Below, in pieces: positions 1 to 6,621 of a stretch of 64,000 bases of DNA; the first letter of the stretch is position 1, and every line of letters begins with the position of its first letter. The stretch lies in NCBI GenBank assembly GCA_041859205.1, contig JBHEKU010000166.1, positions 1-64,000 of the forward strand, given 5' to 3'. This stretch comes from JAFDZO01 sp041859205. GTDB lineage: Bacteria > Bacteroidota > Ignavibacteria > Tepidaquicellales > Tepidaquicellaceae. Both the position numbers and the translations under genes were made by a program. The notes beneath the pieces are model-generated. The model was not told the DNA's origin, did no database searches, and was given only the letters and a program-made list of their open reading frames with translations.

Positions 1-57
1 ATTTAAAAAATATTTAATTTAATACTTTCAATAAATTAGCTCATTTTATACTATTAC

Positions 58-744
58 ATGGAAATTGAAGAGTTTACACAAAAGATAAACGTTATAAAAA
101 ATTTAGGATTTGTGCCAAATAAAAGATTTGGAAATACAGGAATTGGTTATACATTAGAAACTCTTCTTGGTATAAAAGAAAACAATATTAGATTACCTGA
201 TCTAGGGAAGATAGAATTAAAATCTAAAAGGAAAAATGTTGCAACTTTTGTTACAATGTTTACATTTAATAGTGGTGTATGGAAAATAAAACAAGCAGAT
301 GTAGTTAATAAATATGGATATACAGATAAAAAAGGCAGACAAGCTTTAAAATGTTTTGTAAGAGTTGAACCAAATGCTCAAGGTTTATTTCTGAAAGTAA
401 CCAAAAAATCATTAAGACTTTTTCATGTTGATAATACTTTAATCGCGGAGTGGGATTCAAAAATTTTATTGGACTGTTTTTCGTCAAAATTAACGTCCAC
501 AATACTTGTATTAGCTGAGACTAAGTTGGATGAAGGAAAGGAAATGTTTCATTATCAAGATGCTTATTTATTAGAAAATCCCAGCGAAATAGGAATTTTA
601 AAATTAATTGCAAAAGATTATGTTGTAGTAGATTTGAGAATGCATTTAAATCCATCGGGAAGTGTAAGAAATAGAGGAACAGCGTTTAGAATCGATGAAA
701 GAAATTTAGACCAATGTTTCTCCACAAGAATTAAAATTTTATGA
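58..744 (+). CDS. MvaI/BcnI-family type II restriction endonuclease
   Basis: A 228-residue protein that probably cleaves unmethylated DNA at a short recognition site. The N-terminal stretch GNTGIGYTLE (residues 25-34) followed by PDLGKIELKSKR (47-58) matches the MvaI/BcnI family; D48, E53 and K55 would form the D-(x4)-E-x-K metal-binding catalytic site. The length is close to the usual for this family, which acts as monomers on CCWGG or CCSGG-like sites. The exact site cannot be read from the sequence. It overlaps the next methyltransferase gene by 4 bases (ATGA), so the two are translationally coupled. Base composition is very AT-rich, consistent with a mobile defence module. Family call is confident; specificity is not. 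Confidence 0.85.
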   Translation: MEIEEFTQKINVIKNLGFVPNKRFGNTGIGYTLETLLGIKENNIRLPDLGKIELKSKRKNVATFVTMFTFNSGVWKIKQADVVNKYGYTDKKGRQALKCFVRVEPNAQGLFLKVTKKSLRLFHVDNTLIAEWDSKILLDCFSSKLTSTILVLAETKLDEGKEMFHYQDAYLLENPSEIGILKLIAKDYVVVDLRMHLNPSGSVRNRGTAFRIDERNLDQCFSTRIKIL

Positions 745-1985
745 AAAAATATATCGATTCAAGTTGGGATTTTAAAACTGAGAATACAAAAAAAATGACT
801 CATTGTTTTCATGGTTATCCAGCTATGATGATCCCTCAAGTTGCAGAAAGATTAATACAAAAACTCGGAAAACCATCAGATGTGTTATTTGATCCTTATT
901 GTGGTTCAGGTACATCATTGGTTGAGGCAAATCTTATAGGCTTAAAAGGCATTGCGACAGATTTAAATCCTTTAGCTACATTAATTTCGAAAGCCAAGAC
1001 TACATTGATAGAACTTCAAATTTTAGATTTTTATATTAAAGATTTTATTGATAAAATTTTTGGATATCGTGTATGTGATGTAGAAGATGTTGATGAACTT
1101 CCAAATTTTCCTAATATAGACTTTTGGTTTACTCCAAAAGTCAAAAGAGAATTATTTATAATTAAAAAATATATACAAGCAATTGAAAATCATAATGTAG
1201 CAAATTTTTTTAAAGTGGCTTTTAGTGAAACTATAAGGGAGTCTTCATTAACTAAAAATAGTGAATTCAAGCTTGTCAAAATGAAAGATGCTCAATTAGC
1301 AAAGTTTGACCCTGATGTATTTGGAATGTTTGAAAGAAAATTGTATAGAAATAGAAATGGGTTAAAAGATTATATGAATAAGGTTAAAGTTCAAATAAAA
1401 AATGAAGTTTGTAATTTTAATTCTTCAGAATTTATTCCTGAAAATGTTATATGTGATCAAAGTATTGGTTTAATTGTGACTTCTCCACCTTATGGAGATA
1501 GTAAAACTACAGTTGCTTATGGACAGTTTTCTCGCTTGTCTAATCAATGGTTGGATATAGAGGATGCAAATCAAGTTGATAATAATTTAATGGGAGGTAA
1601 AAAAGCTCTCAAACTTAAAAAATTTGATATAAAAGAATTGGATGAAACAATTGAAAAGATTGGAAATATAGATGAAAAAAGAGTTTTAGAAGTCATTAGT
1701 TTTTATGAGGATTATGGAAATTCCATACGTAACGTTTCGAAGGTCATAAAAAAAGGTGGCCGTATTGCATATGTTGTCGGTAATAGAAGGGTTAAAGATA
1801 CTGAACTTCCAACAGATATTGCAACCGCTAAATTTTTTGAAAAATACAATATACGACACACTGAAACGATTATTAGAGGTATTCCTAACAAAAAAATGCC
1901 TAAAGAAAATAGTCCATCTAATGTGATTGGTCAAAAAATTAATACTATGAATAATGAATACATTGTTATAATGCAAAAAACATAA
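741..1985 (+). CDS. Site-specific DNA methyltransferase, probably N4-cytosine
   Basis: A 414-residue methyltransferase that should protect the host from the overlapping upstream endonuclease. The SAM-binding motif is DPYCGSGTS (residues 51-59) and the catalytic motif is TSPPYGDS (247-254). The order, SAM motif before catalytic motif, and the SPPY form fit N4-cytosine enzymes, the type that partners MvaI and BcnI. About 165 residues between the two motifs probably hold the target-recognition part. It begins with ATG inside the ATGA overlap with the nuclease stop codon. The N-terminus CFHGYPAMM is typical of this methylase group. An N6-adenine activity is possible but less likely. Confidence 0.85.
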   Translation: MKKYIDSSWDFKTENTKKMTHCFHGYPAMMIPQVAERLIQKLGKPSDVLFDPYCGSGTSLVEANLIGLKGIATDLNPLATLISKAKTTLIELQILDFYIKDFIDKIFGYRVCDVEDVDELPNFPNIDFWFTPKVKRELFIIKKYIQAIENHNVANFFKVAFSETIRESSLTKNSEFKLVKMKDAQLAKFDPDVFGMFERKLYRNRNGLKDYMNKVKVQIKNEVCNFNSSEFIPENVICDQSIGLIVTSPPYGDSKTTVAYGQFSRLSNQWLDIEDANQVDNNLMGGKKALKLKKFDIKELDETIEKIGNIDEKRVLEVISFYEDYGNSIRNVSKVIKKGGRIAYVVGNRRVKDTELPTDIATAKFFEKYNIRHTETIIRGIPNKKMPKENSPSNVIGQKINTMNNEYIVIMQKT

Positions 1986-2204
1986 CTTATCGTTCCTCTT
2001 CAATACTATTCGTACAATTGACTCCCTCCCGCCATGCTTGTCACACATCTAACATAAATTTCACATTTAAAAAAATTTAATCGCTGTTATCAGCTAATCA
2101 TATAATAAGAATTCCTGTCAAGTAAAATAGTTTTTTTCTCCCTACTAATAGGGAAGATTTGATTGGAATAAAAAAAGAATCTTGGTAAATTTGAGTGGTT
2201 ATTG

Positions 2205-2230
2205 TAGAGACGCAAAATTTTGCGTCTCTA
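2205..2230. repeat. Perfect palindrome, GAGACGC family copy 1
   Basis: A perfect 26-base palindrome with arms TAGAGACGCAAAA and TTTTGCGTCTCTA. Related palindromes lie at 41815-41835 and 44214-44239, each in an intergenic repeat region, so this is a dispersed family and not a single terminator. Confidence 0.85.
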
Positions 2231-2281
2231 CGAATCGGATGGAAATAAAACCCGACTATTTTCCGACCAATTTAAAATATA

Positions 2282-2366
2282 AACCTGACAGGTTCGTAGA
2301 TCCTGTCAGGTTGGCAAGACTCGCATGAATATTTCTGACCTAACAGGATTAAAAACCTGTCAGGTC
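2282..2366. repeat. 85-bp dispersed repeat with two internal hairpins, copy 1
   Basis: This 85-base unit contains two inverted repeats, each built on CCTGACAGG/CCTGTCAGG arms. It matches the copy at 2675-2759 with about three differences. Shorter single-hairpin relatives lie at 26605-26644 and 46850-46879. Confidence 0.85.
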
Positions 2367-2398
2367 AACATAAAAACCGACCAAAATCCGACTTTTTC

Positions 2399-2426
2399 AA
2401 TTAACAATTAGTAGTTAACAATTAAC
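2399..2426. repeat. 7-nt-period tract (AATTAAC units)
   Basis: Four 7-base units in a row: AATTAAC, AATTAGT, AGTTAAC, AATTAAC. Near-identical tracts sit at 2610-2637 and 2794-2821, each between CCGAC joiners. Confidence 0.75.
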
Positions 2427-2609
2427 AGAAATCCGACTTTTTTAAATATTGAATTTAGGTTTGTGTATTTAGTGAGGATTTTGTGTTTTCGTGTTTTTGT
2501 GGCTGAATAAAATCCGACCAAAACCCGACCAAATTAAAAAATGAAAATAATCGGTATTGAAAAAACAACAACGATGAAAACAAAATCCGACCAAAACCCG
2601 ACTTTTTTC

Positions 2610-2637
2610 AATTAACAATTAGCAATTAACAATTAAC
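2610..2637. repeat. 7-nt-period tract (AATTAAC units)
   Basis: Four 7-base units: AATTAAC, AATTAGC, AATTAAC, AATTAAC. It follows the joiner CCCGACTTTTTT, as do its sister tracts. Confidence 0.75.
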
Positions 2638-2674
2638 AGAAAACCCGACTTTTTCCCGCCCAAATTGAGATATA

Positions 2675-2759
2675 AACCTGACAGGTTCGTAGATCCTGTC
2701 AGGTTGGCAAGACTCGTATGAATGTTTCTGACCTGACAGGATTAAAAACCTGTCAGGTC
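2675..2759. repeat. 85-bp dispersed repeat with two internal hairpins, copy 2
   Basis: Second copy of the 85-base unit at 2282-2366, with the same two CCTGACAGG-type inverted repeats. The preceding 20 bases are also similar (an ATATAAA run after a CCGAC/CCGCCC word), so the copied unit is slightly larger than the hairpins. Confidence 0.85.
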
Positions 2760-2793
2760 TATGATAAAATCCGACCAAAATCCGACTTTTTTC

Positions 2794-2821
2794 AATTAAC
2801 AATTAGCAGTTAACAATTAAC
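2794..2821. repeat. 7-nt-period tract (AATTAAC units)
   Basis: Four 7-base units: AATTAAC, AATTAGC, AGTTAAC, AATTAAC. This is the third AATTAAC tract of the island. Confidence 0.75.
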
Positions 2822-2838
2822 AGAAATCCGACTTTTTT

Positions 2839-2873
2839 ATAATTCGTAACTCGTAATTTGAAACTCGTAATTG
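2839..2873. repeat. 7-nt-period tract (GTAACTC units)
   Basis: Five degenerate 7-base units: ATAATTC, GTAACTC, GTAATTT, GAAACTC, GTAATTG. The period is the same as in neighbouring tracts but the unit sequence differs. Confidence 0.7.
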
Positions 2874-2910
2874 AAGTAAAAACCCGTCAAAAATTCATCA
2901 CTGTTGAAAA

Positions 2911-2931
2911 AATCTGAAATCTGAAATTAAA
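2911..2931. repeat. 7-nt-period tract (AATCTGA units)
   Basis: Units AATCTGA, AATCTGA, AATTAAA. It resembles the longer AATCTTA tract at 42062-42096. Confidence 0.55.
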
Positions 2932-2948
2932 AGAATCCGACTTTTTTT

Positions 2949-2976
2949 AATTACTCATTATTAATTACTAATTATT
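2949..2976. repeat. 7-nt-period tract (AATTACT units)
   Basis: Units AATTACT, CATTATT, AATTACT, AATTATT. It is followed at 2981-2998 by a short GC-rich hairpin, GCGGCGC with a TTC loop, which closes the repeat island. Confidence 0.65.
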
Positions 2977-3079
2977 AATTTGCGGCGCTTCGCGCTGCAC
3001 TGCGTATTGTGTGGTATCTTCGGTTTAAAATGATTAATCTGTAGTACTCCCCCAGGTAATAACCTATAAAACCAATAAT

Positions 3080-3421
3080 ATGCTCGCATCAGAAAACTCC
3101 AGGAAAAGCAAATCGGATAAAGAGGAACCTCGGAAAAACAAAAGCCCCTCGAATATTTTTTTGATAAATAAAGGTCTGAACCCAATGTTCGGTGTGCCGA
3201 GAGAAAAAGGTCTCAAGCATTCATCAAAGATTCCGGAAAAGAATCTGAACGAAGCGCAGAAAAAGATTGTTAAAGACGATATGAAAAAAAATATTACAGA
3301 AGAAGTAAAAGAAAAATCAAAGCAGAAGCGCAGCGTAAGAAGGACGGGTATGCTGAGAACGGGATTTAATTTTGTAAAGGATACGATGAAAGATAAAAAG
3401 GGAGGGAAGCGCAATGACTAA
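3080..3421 (+). CDS. Small basic hydrophilic protein, unknown function
   Basis: Not recognised. The 113-residue protein has no signal peptide or membrane segment and is rich in Lys, Arg, Ser and Glu. The C-terminal third is strongly basic (SKQKRSVRRTGM, then KDKKGGKRND). It is the first of a run of co-directional small charged proteins reaching to 8.5 kb. It overlaps the next gene by 8 bases, and the Shine-Dalgarno site of that gene lies inside its last codons, which supports real translation of both. The ATG start has no obvious ribosome site. The reverse-strand frame here is a mirror image of the Lys-rich coding and is not credible. Confidence 0.6.
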   Translation: MLASENSRKSKSDKEEPRKNKSPSNIFLINKGLNPMFGVPREKGLKHSSKIPEKNLNEAQKKIVKDDMKKNITEEVKEKSKQKRSVRRTGMLRTGFNFVKDTMKDKKGGKRND

Positions 3422-3719
3422 GACCAATGGTAAGCCAACGGATAAAACTGAAAAAAGTACAAAGCCTGAAAGCAAAAAAATAAACAACATTGTAACTGAG
3501 GAAAAATCGGAAAGGTATGTAATGCCTGAAGGAAAACTTCAGAAAGAGCTTCCGGCATCTCTGATACCGGGCCAGAAAGAATTTAACAGGAAGAGACAGG
3601 AAGATATAGAGAACCTGAAAAATGAAAATAAAAAAACAAGAGCAAGAGATAAAGCGCCAAGACCGGAGATAGTGAAAAATTCAATAAAGCTTGTGAAGAA
3701 GATTTTTAAGAAGAAGTGA
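3414..3719 (+). CDS. Small Lys-rich protein, unknown function
   Basis: Not recognised. This 101-residue protein is almost devoid of hydrophobic runs and carries about a quarter Lys. The middle stretch RYVMPEGKLQKELPASLIPGQ (residues 30-50) is the only part likely to fold. The C-terminus ends in a basic amphipathic segment, NSIKLVKKIFKKK. It starts with ATG eight bases after GGAGG (3401-3405), one of the few strong Shine-Dalgarno sites in the window, and overlaps the upstream gene by 8 bases. It is probably co-transcribed with its small neighbours. Confidence 0.65.
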   Translation: MTKTNGKPTDKTEKSTKPESKKINNIVTEEKSERYVMPEGKLQKELPASLIPGQKEFNRKRQEDIENLKNENKKTRARDKAPRPEIVKNSIKLVKKIFKKK

Positions 3720-3782
3720 TATTGAGTATTGAGTATTGAGTATTGAGTATTGAGTATTGGGTATTGGGTATTGGGTATTGGG
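3720..3782. repeat. Heptanucleotide tandem repeat, TATTGAG/TATTGGG
   Basis: Nine exact 7-base units: five TATTGAG followed by four TATTGGG. It starts directly at the stop codon of the preceding small gene. The block structure (all A-type, then all G-type) suggests recent slippage expansion. Confidence 0.9.
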
Positions 3783-3865
3783 TATATTGTTAAGAACAAC
3801 ATAAATGTAATTTTCATACCTGAGAAGACACTCGGCATAAAATAATTATACGATATAAACTTTTA

Positions 3866-3900
3866 AAGACTCACTACTCAAGACTCACTACTCAAGACAA
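3866..3900. repeat. 7-nt-period tract (AAGACTC/ACTACTC)
   Basis: Units AAGACTC, ACTACTC, AAGACTC, ACTACTC, AAGACAA, just upstream of the next small gene. It can equally be read as a 14-base unit repeated twice. Confidence 0.75.
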
Positions 3901-3918
3901 TCAAATAAAAAAAGAAAA

Positions 3919-4305
3919 ATGGCAAATGTACAGAACGAAGAACTAAGTAAGGCGAAGGCTGAAGATATAAGGAATAAGAATTTAAAACCCGTTAACCCGA
4001 ATATTTCAAATCATCTGGGCAGCCAGAAGATATCGCGGGATGTATTTGGCGGATATAAAAGTCACAGAGATAACATTGTGCCTTACGAAAGAAATTATCA
4101 TCCGGAGAAAAAAACAGCTGTGGAAAATGTGAATACTGAAGATATAAATAAGGCAATAAAGGATGAAGTGAAGCGCAGCGGTGTGGATGAAGCGCTTGCA
4201 GGATATCCGCCGGAGATATCGAAGGATGCAAAACAAAGTCATGCTGAAGATTTAAAAGAAGAGCTTGCCGAGGAAAGAGAGAAGAAGATTTTTAATAAGG
4301 AGTAG
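3919..4305 (+). CDS. Small charged protein, unknown function
   Basis: Not recognised. The 128-residue protein has three zones: an Asn/Lys N-terminus, a moderately ordered middle (SRDVFGGYKSHRDNIVPYERNYHP, residues 39-62) with several aromatic residues, and a helical, highly charged C-terminus (EDLKEELAEEREKKIFNKE). There is no signal peptide or membrane segment. It starts at ATG after an A-rich leader and is bounded on both sides by 7-nt-period tracts. It belongs to the co-directional run of small hydrophilic proteins. The ordered middle makes it one of the more convincing real proteins of the group. Confidence 0.6.
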   Translation: MANVQNEELSKAKAEDIRNKNLKPVNPNISNHLGSQKISRDVFGGYKSHRDNIVPYERNYHPEKKTAVENVNTEDINKAIKDEVKRSGVDEALAGYPPEISKDAKQSHAEDLKEELAEEREKKIFNKE

Positions 4306-4310
4306 TATAT

Positions 4311-4338
4311 GAGTATTGAGTAGTGAGTAGTGAGTAAT
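4311..4338. repeat. 7-nt-period tract (GAGTAGT units)
   Basis: Units GAGTATT, GAGTAGT, GAGTAGT, GAGTAAT. An ATG at 4337 lies at the end of this tract, so it is probably not the start of the following gene. Confidence 0.75.
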
Positions 4339-4364
4339 GAGAATTTTTTTAGTCGGAGTGTTAG

Positions 4365-4392
4365 TACACAATACGCAATACTCAAGGCACAA
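4365..4392. repeat. 7-nt-period tract (TACACAA units)
   Basis: Units TACACAA, TACGCAA, TACTCAA, GGCACAA. It lies 16 bases upstream of the start chosen for the next gene. Confidence 0.65.
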
Positions 4393-4408
4393 TACAAACA
4401 GAAAAGAT

Positions 4409-4657
4409 ATGAAACAGGAAGAAAAAATAAATTACGGTAATGAAAGAATCGAAATAAAATTTACAGACAGGGCAGGAATGTTGAACACACCTGAAAATCC
4501 GGCTTCGCCTCCGGGTGAAGTTCCGGAAGTAACTCCGACAGAAATACCTGACCCTCAGCCGCCGAATGAGATACCGCTTGTAAATCCGGTAGAGGTTCCT
4601 GAAGTAAACCCTCCTTTAGAAATCCCTCAAAGAGACAACGGAGCGTTGAGATATTGA
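4409..4657 (+). CDS. Small Pro/Glu-rich repeat protein, unknown function
   Basis: Not recognised. From the ATG at 4409 the protein is 82 residues. An earlier in-frame ATG at 4337 would put repeat DNA in the coding frame and is rejected. The N-terminus holds YGNERIEIKFTDRAG, similar to short motifs in three other proteins of the cluster. Residues 32-75 are a low-complexity proline-rich region built on EVPEV, EIPDP, NEIP and EVPEVNPP words, likely an extended, unfolded chain. There is no signal peptide. It ends ALRY. Confidence 0.6.
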   Translation: MKQEEKINYGNERIEIKFTDRAGMLNTPENPASPPGEVPEVTPTEIPDPQPPNEIPLVNPVEVPEVNPPLEIPQRDNGALRY

Positions 4658-4745
4658 CGGTTGCAGAAATACAAATGAACTTTTTTAATTGAATGGAGAT
4701 TAAGTAGATTAACCCCGTAACAAAAAAACATAAAGGAAAAAAATT

Positions 4746-5006
4746 ATGAAGACCGAAGAAGAAAAAAACAGACCTACGGAGCCGGGCAACGCAAGACTGG
4801 AAAAAACGTTTGATGATGATAAGAAGAGAAAAGAAAATGATGTGAGCAGTGAGAATGAAAATCCGGATGAGCAGTTCTCGGATGAAAATAATGAGAAGGG
4901 AGTTGCAAAGGATGTGAATAACAGGGAGAGAGACGCAGAGAAGATTCAGGAAGAGGAAGATACGAAGAATGATGAACGTGAAATAGAACTGAATAAAAAA
5001 TTATAA
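4746..5006 (+). CDS. Small acidic protein, unknown function
   Basis: Not recognised. It has 86 residues, more than half of them Glu, Asp, Lys, Arg or Asn, with no hydrophobic core, so it is almost certainly disordered or a single charged helix. The N-terminal GNARLEKTFDDDK (residues 14-26) lines up loosely with the GNERIEIKFTD motif of its upstream neighbour. It is preceded by an AAAGGAA purine run before the ATG. It lies 23 bases upstream of the next small gene in the same direction. Confidence 0.55.
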   Translation: MKTEEEKNRPTEPGNARLEKTFDDDKKRKENDVSSENENPDEQFSDENNEKGVAKDVNNRERDAEKIQEEEDTKNDEREIELNKKL

Positions 5007-5028
5007 TTTTTTAAATAAAATAAAAATT

Positions 5029-5205
5029 ATGGAAGCTGAAAAAAAAGAAAAAATTGACAATGAGAAAATTGAAATTGGGTTTTCCGTTCCGGATACAGAT
5101 ACAAAAAAAGAAGCAGATGAAAAACGAATTGAGCTGATGGATGAGAAAATAGAAGAGGGGACACCGGAAAGACCGACACAGGAAGACGGCGGTAAACCTG
5201 AGTAA
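5029..5205 (+). CDS. Very small acidic protein with NEKIEIGFS motif
   Basis: A 58-residue reading frame from ATG at 5029 to TAA at 5203-5205, too short for most gene finders. It begins MEAEKKEKID and continues NEKIEIGFSVPDTD (residues 11-24), a good match to the NERIEIKFTD motif of the gene at 4409, then a charged stretch ending DGGKPE. The shared motif and the same orientation and style as its neighbours support it as real. The stop codon sits inside a short 7-nt-period tract (AGTAAGC, AGTAAGC, TGTAACC) at 5201-5221. Function is unknown. Confidence 0.55.
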   Translation: MEAEKKEKIDNEKIEIGFSVPDTDTKKEADEKRIELMDEKIEEGTPERPTQEDGGKPE

Positions 5206-5221
5206 GCAGTAAGCTGTAACC
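5201..5221. repeat. Short 7-nt-period tract (AGTAAGC units)
   Basis: Three units, AGTAAGC, AGTAAGC, TGTAACC, overlapping the stop codon of the preceding small gene. This is the weakest of the tracts; chance is possible. Confidence 0.4.
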
Positions 5222-5240
5222 AATAGAGGAATCTAAAAAG

Positions 5241-5278
5241 ATAGCAGAGGCAAGTAATTTGTCTCTGCTATTTTTTTT
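5241..5278 (+). terminator. Rho-independent terminator
   Basis: Arms ATAGCAGAG and CTCTGCTAT enclose a 12-base loop, and the hairpin runs directly into eight T. This ends the first block of small genes. Confidence 0.8.
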
Positions 5279-5301
5279 GCCAAAACTTCGAAGTAAATCA
5301 A

Positions 5302-5331
5302 TTGACAGCCCTGTCGCATCTCCGTTCTAAT
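5302..5331 (+). promoter_or_regulatory. Possible sigma70-like promoter for the second small-gene block
   Basis: TTGACA (5302-5307) and TCTAAT (5326-5331) are 18 bases apart, just after the terminator and about 100 bases before the next start codon. This is a proteobacterial-type arrangement, not the usual Bacteroidota one, so it is only a candidate. Confidence 0.35.
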
Positions 5332-5437
5332 AGTCATATCAAAGTTAATAAACATGCAAATCTGGACGAAAAATGAGCTTTTTACGGGCACGTTCCTTGA
5401 GGGTAAGTAAGGTTAACTAAACGAAAGGAGAAGCAAA

Positions 5438-5656
5438 ATGTATAATCCACAAACGCCAAACCGACCTAAGAGTACTCAACAAAAACAGGAGCCAAATGCA
5501 AGAATTGCAAAGCAGCCATCGGGTCAAAGGGGTCCGAACAATAAGAATGTGCTAAACAGCGATGTAACTACGCAATATCAAAACGGCAAACAAAAAATGC
5601 CTCAAGACCAACGAAGTGAAATTTTAAGGGAAAACCATCAAAAGGCGATAAAATGA
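5438..5656 (+). CDS. Small Gln/Asn/Pro-rich protein, unknown function
   Basis: Not recognised. The 72-residue protein is dominated by Gln, Asn, Lys and Pro with no acidic clusters, unlike its mostly acidic neighbours. Nothing in it looks folded. It has a strong Shine-Dalgarno site, AAAGGAG (5424-5430), seven bases before the ATG, and its TGA overlaps the ATG of the next gene (ATGA). The two are therefore translationally coupled. It is preceded by a 130-base leader with a possible promoter. Confidence 0.65.
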   Translation: MYNPQTPNRPKSTQQKQEPNARIAKQPSGQRGPNNKNVLNSDVTTQYQNGKQKMPQDQRSEILRENHQKAIK

Positions 5657-5865
5657 AATTTATAGATTCTAAAGTACCTGTAAAACAGCAGCAGAGCGTA
5701 AAGGAAAGAGAACATAATGGCGCCAAAATGAGCGATGAAAAGGAGATAAATGATCAAATGAGGGCAGAATACAGCGGCGAAGGTCAGGTAAAAAAAGCTG
5801 AAAAGCTGAACGAAAAAGAAAGAAATAGAACCGAGGCCAGTAAACTAAATGACGAAGAAGTTTAA
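5653..5865 (+). CDS. Small charged protein coupled to the upstream gene
   Basis: Not recognised. It has 70 residues, starting MKFIDSKVPVKQQQ and then turning into a Lys/Glu/Asn-rich helix-prone chain (VKKAEKLNEKERNRTEASKL). There is no signal peptide or membrane segment. The ATG overlaps the TGA of the upstream gene by 4 bases, a strong sign that both are translated. Its C-terminal part has the look of a charged single alpha-helix. Function is unknown. Confidence 0.6.
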   Translation: MKFIDSKVPVKQQQSVKEREHNGAKMSDEKEINDQMRAEYSGEGQVKKAEKLNEKERNRTEASKLNDEEV

Positions 5866-5882
5866 ATTATAAAGTATAAGAA

Positions 5883-6131
5883 ATGGAAAACCAGACAGAA
5901 GTAAGAAAAGCGGATGAAGTAAAGAAACATGAACGGCTAAAAGAAGAAAAGGATAATTCAAAAGATGAATTCGGCCATGCATCTGCAGAAGCTTATATGG
6001 ATAAGAATAAACCTCAGAATTTAGAAGAGAAGGAAAAAAAGGAAGAGGTTATATGGCATGAAGAAAAGGAAGGCAATGATTCAGTTCAGGAATCGGATTC
6101 TTTATCTGATAAAGACAGCCGGGGAATTTAA
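5883..6131 (+). CDS. Small acidic protein, unknown function
   Basis: Not recognised. The 82-residue protein starts MENQTEVRKADEVKK and is rich in Glu, Lys and Asp throughout, with one aromatic spot (EVIWHEEKEG, residues 55-64). It starts 17 bases after the previous stop and ends 19 bases before the next gene, so the three form a tight series. There is no Shine-Dalgarno site, as is common in this phylum. It is probably disordered. Confidence 0.55.
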   Translation: MENQTEVRKADEVKKHERLKEEKDNSKDEFGHASAEAYMDKNKPQNLEEKEKKEEVIWHEEKEGNDSVQESDSLSDKDSRGI

Positions 6132-6150
6132 TAACTTATATCATTATAAA

Positions 6151-6501
6151 ATGGAAGACAAAGAGCCAGATAAAAGAGATGCATCAAATAATATCGTAAG
6201 CGCAGAAGCCGATATTTCAGATATTAATAAAGGAAGAAGAGAGAAGCCCTCTGGCGATATGGTAGATGAGCGGCTTCCGGAAAATAACAGAAATCATCAG
6301 TGGAAACAGAAGGATTCAGAGTTTATGCAGCAGGATGAAATATTAAATCAGGAAAGAGCTGCGAGTGATAATCCCGGTAAGAACGGAAGAAATGCAGAAG
6401 GTGAATTTTCGGATAATTCAAAACAAGAGCCGACAGTACCGGATGATTTTTACGATAATCAAGAAGAGGAATCAACTGAATCAAAAGAATTAAAGCTATA
6501 A
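6151..6501 (+). CDS. Small acidic protein, unknown function
   Basis: Not recognised. From ATG at 6151 the protein has 116 residues. A longer in-frame form from 6058 would overlap the upstream gene by 74 bases and is less likely. It begins MEDKEPDKRD, close in style to MEDKEKQSN of the gene at 6977. It is Asp/Glu/Asn/Lys-rich with an acidic tail (DDFYDNQEEESTESKELKL). There is no signal peptide or membrane segment. It is followed by a GC-rich nested hairpin. Confidence 0.55.
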   Translation: MEDKEPDKRDASNNIVSAEADISDINKGRREKPSGDMVDERLPENNRNHQWKQKDSEFMQQDEILNQERAASDNPGKNGRNAEGEFSDNSKQEPTVPDDFYDNQEEESTESKELKL

Positions 6502-6552
6502 ATTAGAACTATAAAATGATCACTGAATCAATTGTGGCTACGGAGCCGGTGA

Positions 6553-6597
6553 GCCGCTAAAGGGAGTATTACTATCCCGCCCCGCGGCGATATTTTT
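6553..6597 (+). terminator. Nested GC-rich hairpin, terminator-like
   Basis: Outer arms GCCGC (6553-6557) and GCGGC (6584-6588) enclose inner arms GGGA and TCCC. The hairpin is followed by TATTTTTATT. It would end the second block of small genes. The T-run is imperfect, so another structured role is possible. Confidence 0.45.
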
Positions 6598-6621
6598 ATT
6601 ATTTAGATCACCTTGCCAGCT

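Larger units (their letters stand above)
2240..2960. repeat. Gene-free mosaic repeat island joined by CCGAC words
   Basis: No convincing gene is present between the methyltransferase and the small-gene cluster. The stretch alternates repeat modules (two 85-base CCTGACAGG units and several 7-nt-period tracts) with short joiners of the form AAATCCGACTTTTT, AAACCCGACC or ACCCGAC. The same joiner words occur in reverse complement (GTCGGATTTT, GTCGGGTTTT) at 41998-42180 in another repeat-rich gap. What the joiners do is unknown. Confidence 0.7.

Noticed and set aside
2282..2759. CRISPR array in the repeat island
   Set aside because: Repeats are of several kinds, spacing is irregular, there are only two copies of the long unit, and no cas genes are near.
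3064..3414. Minus-strand 116-codon hydrophobic frame
   Set aside because: It mirrors the Lys-rich gene on the plus strand (complement of AAA/GAA gives TTT/TTC), and the plus frame has overlap and ribosome-site support.
4337..4408. 24-residue N-terminal extension of the Pro/Glu-rich protein
   Set aside because: It is encoded by two 7-nt repeat tracts and the better start is the ATG at 4409.
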